Below are positions 62,727 through 64,000 of a stretch of DNA of 64,000 bases, in pieces. Source of the stretch: an uncultured bacterium (GTDB taxonomy: Bacteria; Hydrogenedentota; Hydrogenedentia; Hydrogenedentales; CAILVY01); NCBI GenBank assembly GCA_937951485.1, contig CALEDJ010000049.1:5246-69245 (forward strand), written 5' to 3'. Below the pieces are notes generated by a model. The model searched no databases. It was not told the origin of the DNA and saw only the letters and a list, made by a program, of their open reading frames with translations. The position numbers and the translations under genes are program-made. How positions within the stretch are numbered: the stretch's first letter is position 1; every line of letters begins with the position of its first letter.

Positions 62727-63944
62727 ATGTCCATCGCGTTTGCGGACAAGCAAATCGTGCTCGGCGTGACCGGGTCGATCGCCGCGTACAAGGCCTGTGA
62801 GATTGCGTCGCGGCTCACGGAAGAGGGCGCCGTGGTGATTCCCGCGCTCACGCGGGCCGCGCGGGAATTCGTGGCCCCGCTCAGTTTTGAGGCGATCACC
62901 GGCCGCCCCGCGATCACCGACATCTTCGCTCCCATCGCCAATCCGGAAATCGAACATATCGCCGTGGCCAGGCGCGCCCACCTCTTCCTCATTGCGCCCG
63001 CCTCGGCCAACATCCTCGCCAAGGCGGCCTGCGGCATCGCCGACGACTGGCTCAGCACCACGCTGCTGGCCACGCACGCCCCGGTGCTCTTTGCGCCGGC
63101 CATGAACGCCGCCATGTACGCCCATCCTGCGACCCAGGCAAACATCGCCACGCTGCTCGCGCGCGGCGCCCACTTCGTCGGGCCGGGCGAGGGCCGGCTC
63201 GCCTGCGGCGAGACGGGACCGGGCCGGCTCATCGAGACGCCCGTTATCCTCGAGGCGGCCTGCATCCTGCTCTCCGGCAAGAAAGACCTGGCGGGCCGCC
63301 GTGTGCTCATCACCAGCGGCGCCACCCACGAACCGATCGACCCCGTGCGCTTCATCGGCAACCGGTCGTCCGGAAAGATGGGCCGCGCGCTTGCGCTCGA
63401 AGCCCTGCGGCGCGGCGCGGAGGTGACTGTCGTCTCCGGACCCGCCCGCGTGCCGCTGCCCCATGCGGCGAAGGTGCTCTCCGTGCGCACCGCCCAAGAG
63501 ATGATCGAGGCGACCCTCGCCCATGTTGACGCCGCCGACATCTTTATCGCCGCCGCCGCCGTCGCCGACTACCGCGTCGAACACCCCGCCGACGAGAAGC
63601 ACAAGCGCAATGGCGACGCCCTGAACCTCACGCTATGCCCCAATCCCGACATCGCGGCCGCCGTCAGCGCCCGCAAGCGTCCGGAGCAGGTCACCGTGGG
63701 TTTCGCGGCGGAAACCCATGACCTGCTGGCTTATGCGCAGCGGAAACTCGAAAAGAAAAAACTCGACCTCATTGTCGCCAATCAGGTCGGCGGCGAGAAC
63801 TGCGCCTTCGGCGCAGACACCGCGTGGGCGTGGCTGATCACGCCGGGCGCACCCCCCGAACAACTCCATCTCATCACCAAAGAAGAACTCACCGAGCGCG
63901 TTTTTGACAAAATCGCCTCCATCCTGCGCACCCGAAACACCTGA
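62727..63944 (+). CDS. coaBC: Phosphopantothenoylcysteine decarboxylase / phosphopantothenate-cysteine ligase
   Basis: A 405-residue bifunctional enzyme of coenzyme A synthesis. The N-terminal flavin decarboxylase half (CoaC) has IVLGVTGSIAAYKACEIAS, the nucleotide-binding and active-site stretches IAPASANILAKAA and PAMNAAMYAHP, and GRLACGETGPGRL with the catalytic Cys. The C-terminal synthetase half (CoaB) starts near residue 190 (RRVLITSGATHEPIDPVRF, then NRSSGKMG), with AAVADYR and the Lys-rich KLEKKKLDLIVAN. It begins five bases after rpoZ. The window ends 56 bases beyond its stop. Confidence 0.97.
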   Translation: MSIAFADKQIVLGVTGSIAAYKACEIASRLTEEGAVVIPALTRAAREFVAPLSFEAITGRPAITDIFAPIANPEIEHIAVARRAHLFLIAPASANILAKAACGIADDWLSTTLLATHAPVLFAPAMNAAMYAHPATQANIATLLARGAHFVGPGEGRLACGETGPGRLIETPVILEAACILLSGKKDLAGRRVLITSGATHEPIDPVRFIGNRSSGKMGRALALEALRRGAEVTVVSGPARVPLPHAAKVLSVRTAQEMIEATLAHVDAADIFIAAAAVADYRVEHPADEKHKRNGDALNLTLCPNPDIAAAVSARKRPEQVTVGFAAETHDLLAYAQRKLEKKKLDLIVANQVGGENCAFGADTAWAWLITPGAPPEQLHLITKEELTERVFDKIASILRTRNT

Positions 63945-64000
63945 TCGGGAACCCCGCTGAGCGGTTGCGCGGCGCGGCGCCGGGGGCTGCGAAAACAGAC

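Noticed and set aside
1-64000. tRNA, rRNA, integrase or transposase genes
   Set aside because: None recognised on reading both strands; the window has no sign of an integrated phage or insertion sequence.

Overview
The window looks like a chromosomal segment from an uncultured bacterium of the Candidatus Hydrogenedentota (Hydrogenedentes) type. This is inferred from three secreted proteins that carry long Gly-Glu linkers followed by a duplicated dockerin-like tag (core DQNGDNRISLSELLRVIQF). I associate that combination with this phylum from memory and have not searched it. DNA is moderately GC-rich and there are no RNA genes, CRISPR arrays or recognisable insertion sequences. The right end is ordinary housekeeping (yicC, gmk, rpoZ, coaBC), which argues for chromosome rather than plasmid.

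Layout. (1) 1-9 kb: secreted or periplasmic sugar-related enzymes: a Tat-exported sugar isomerase-like protein, an SGNH hydrolase with the dockerin-like tag, a DUF4091 glycoside-hydrolase-like protein and a Gfo/Idh/MocA oxidoreductase. (2) 9-14 kb: a secreted cluster of an M6 metalloprotease, a small protein that duplicates the protease's C-terminal module, a two-Ig-domain protein and a tagged protein. (3) 14-22.4 kb: a GT2 glycosyltransferase, a two-module non-ribosomal peptide synthetase (A-T-C-A-T-TE) on the minus strand and an FkbM methyltransferase. (4) 22.7-38.2 kb: an exopolysaccharide operon headed by a sigma-54 activator with a good -24/-12 promoter, then outer-membrane export protein, chain-length/tyrosine kinase, a double polyprenyl-phosphate sugar-phosphate transferase, alkaline-phosphatase-fold protein, flippase, FrhB-like protein, pyruvyl transferase, polymerase/ligase and a GT4 glycosyltransferase. 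(5) 38.3-41 kb: minus-strand B12-type radical SAM protein and GT4. (6) 41.5-45.5 kb: a GH9 lipoprotein with its own sigma-54-type promoter. (7) 46-50.2 kb: a tightly overlapping minus-strand operon of GT4, nucleotidyltransferase-like protein, NodB-like deacetylase and GT2. (8) 50.5-53.6 kb: a two-gene regulatory operon in which both the histidine-kinase-like protein and the NtrC-type regulator have lost phosphotransfer residues. (9) 54.6-59.1 kb: metallophosphoesterase and a large tagged CHRD protein preceded by an RNA region with two mutually exclusive folds. (10) 59.2-64 kb: SDR oxidoreductase, RRM RNA-binding protein with a long leader, then yicC-gmk-rpoZ-coaBC.

How it fits together: regions 4-8 read as one surface-polysaccharide programme. 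A priming transferase, flippase, polymerase, exporter and co-polymerase assemble and export a polymer that may be pyruvylated. Sigma-54 activators probably switch it on, and the GH9 lipoprotein may trim or release the polymer. The tagged proteins, protease cluster and NRPS product are plausible additional cell-surface or secreted products. The best candidates for something undescribed are the degenerate two-component pair with sigma-54 promoters at the polysaccharide genes, the double sugar-phosphate transferase, the dockerin-like tag system, the protease/free-module pair and the switch-like leader at 55554-55617.
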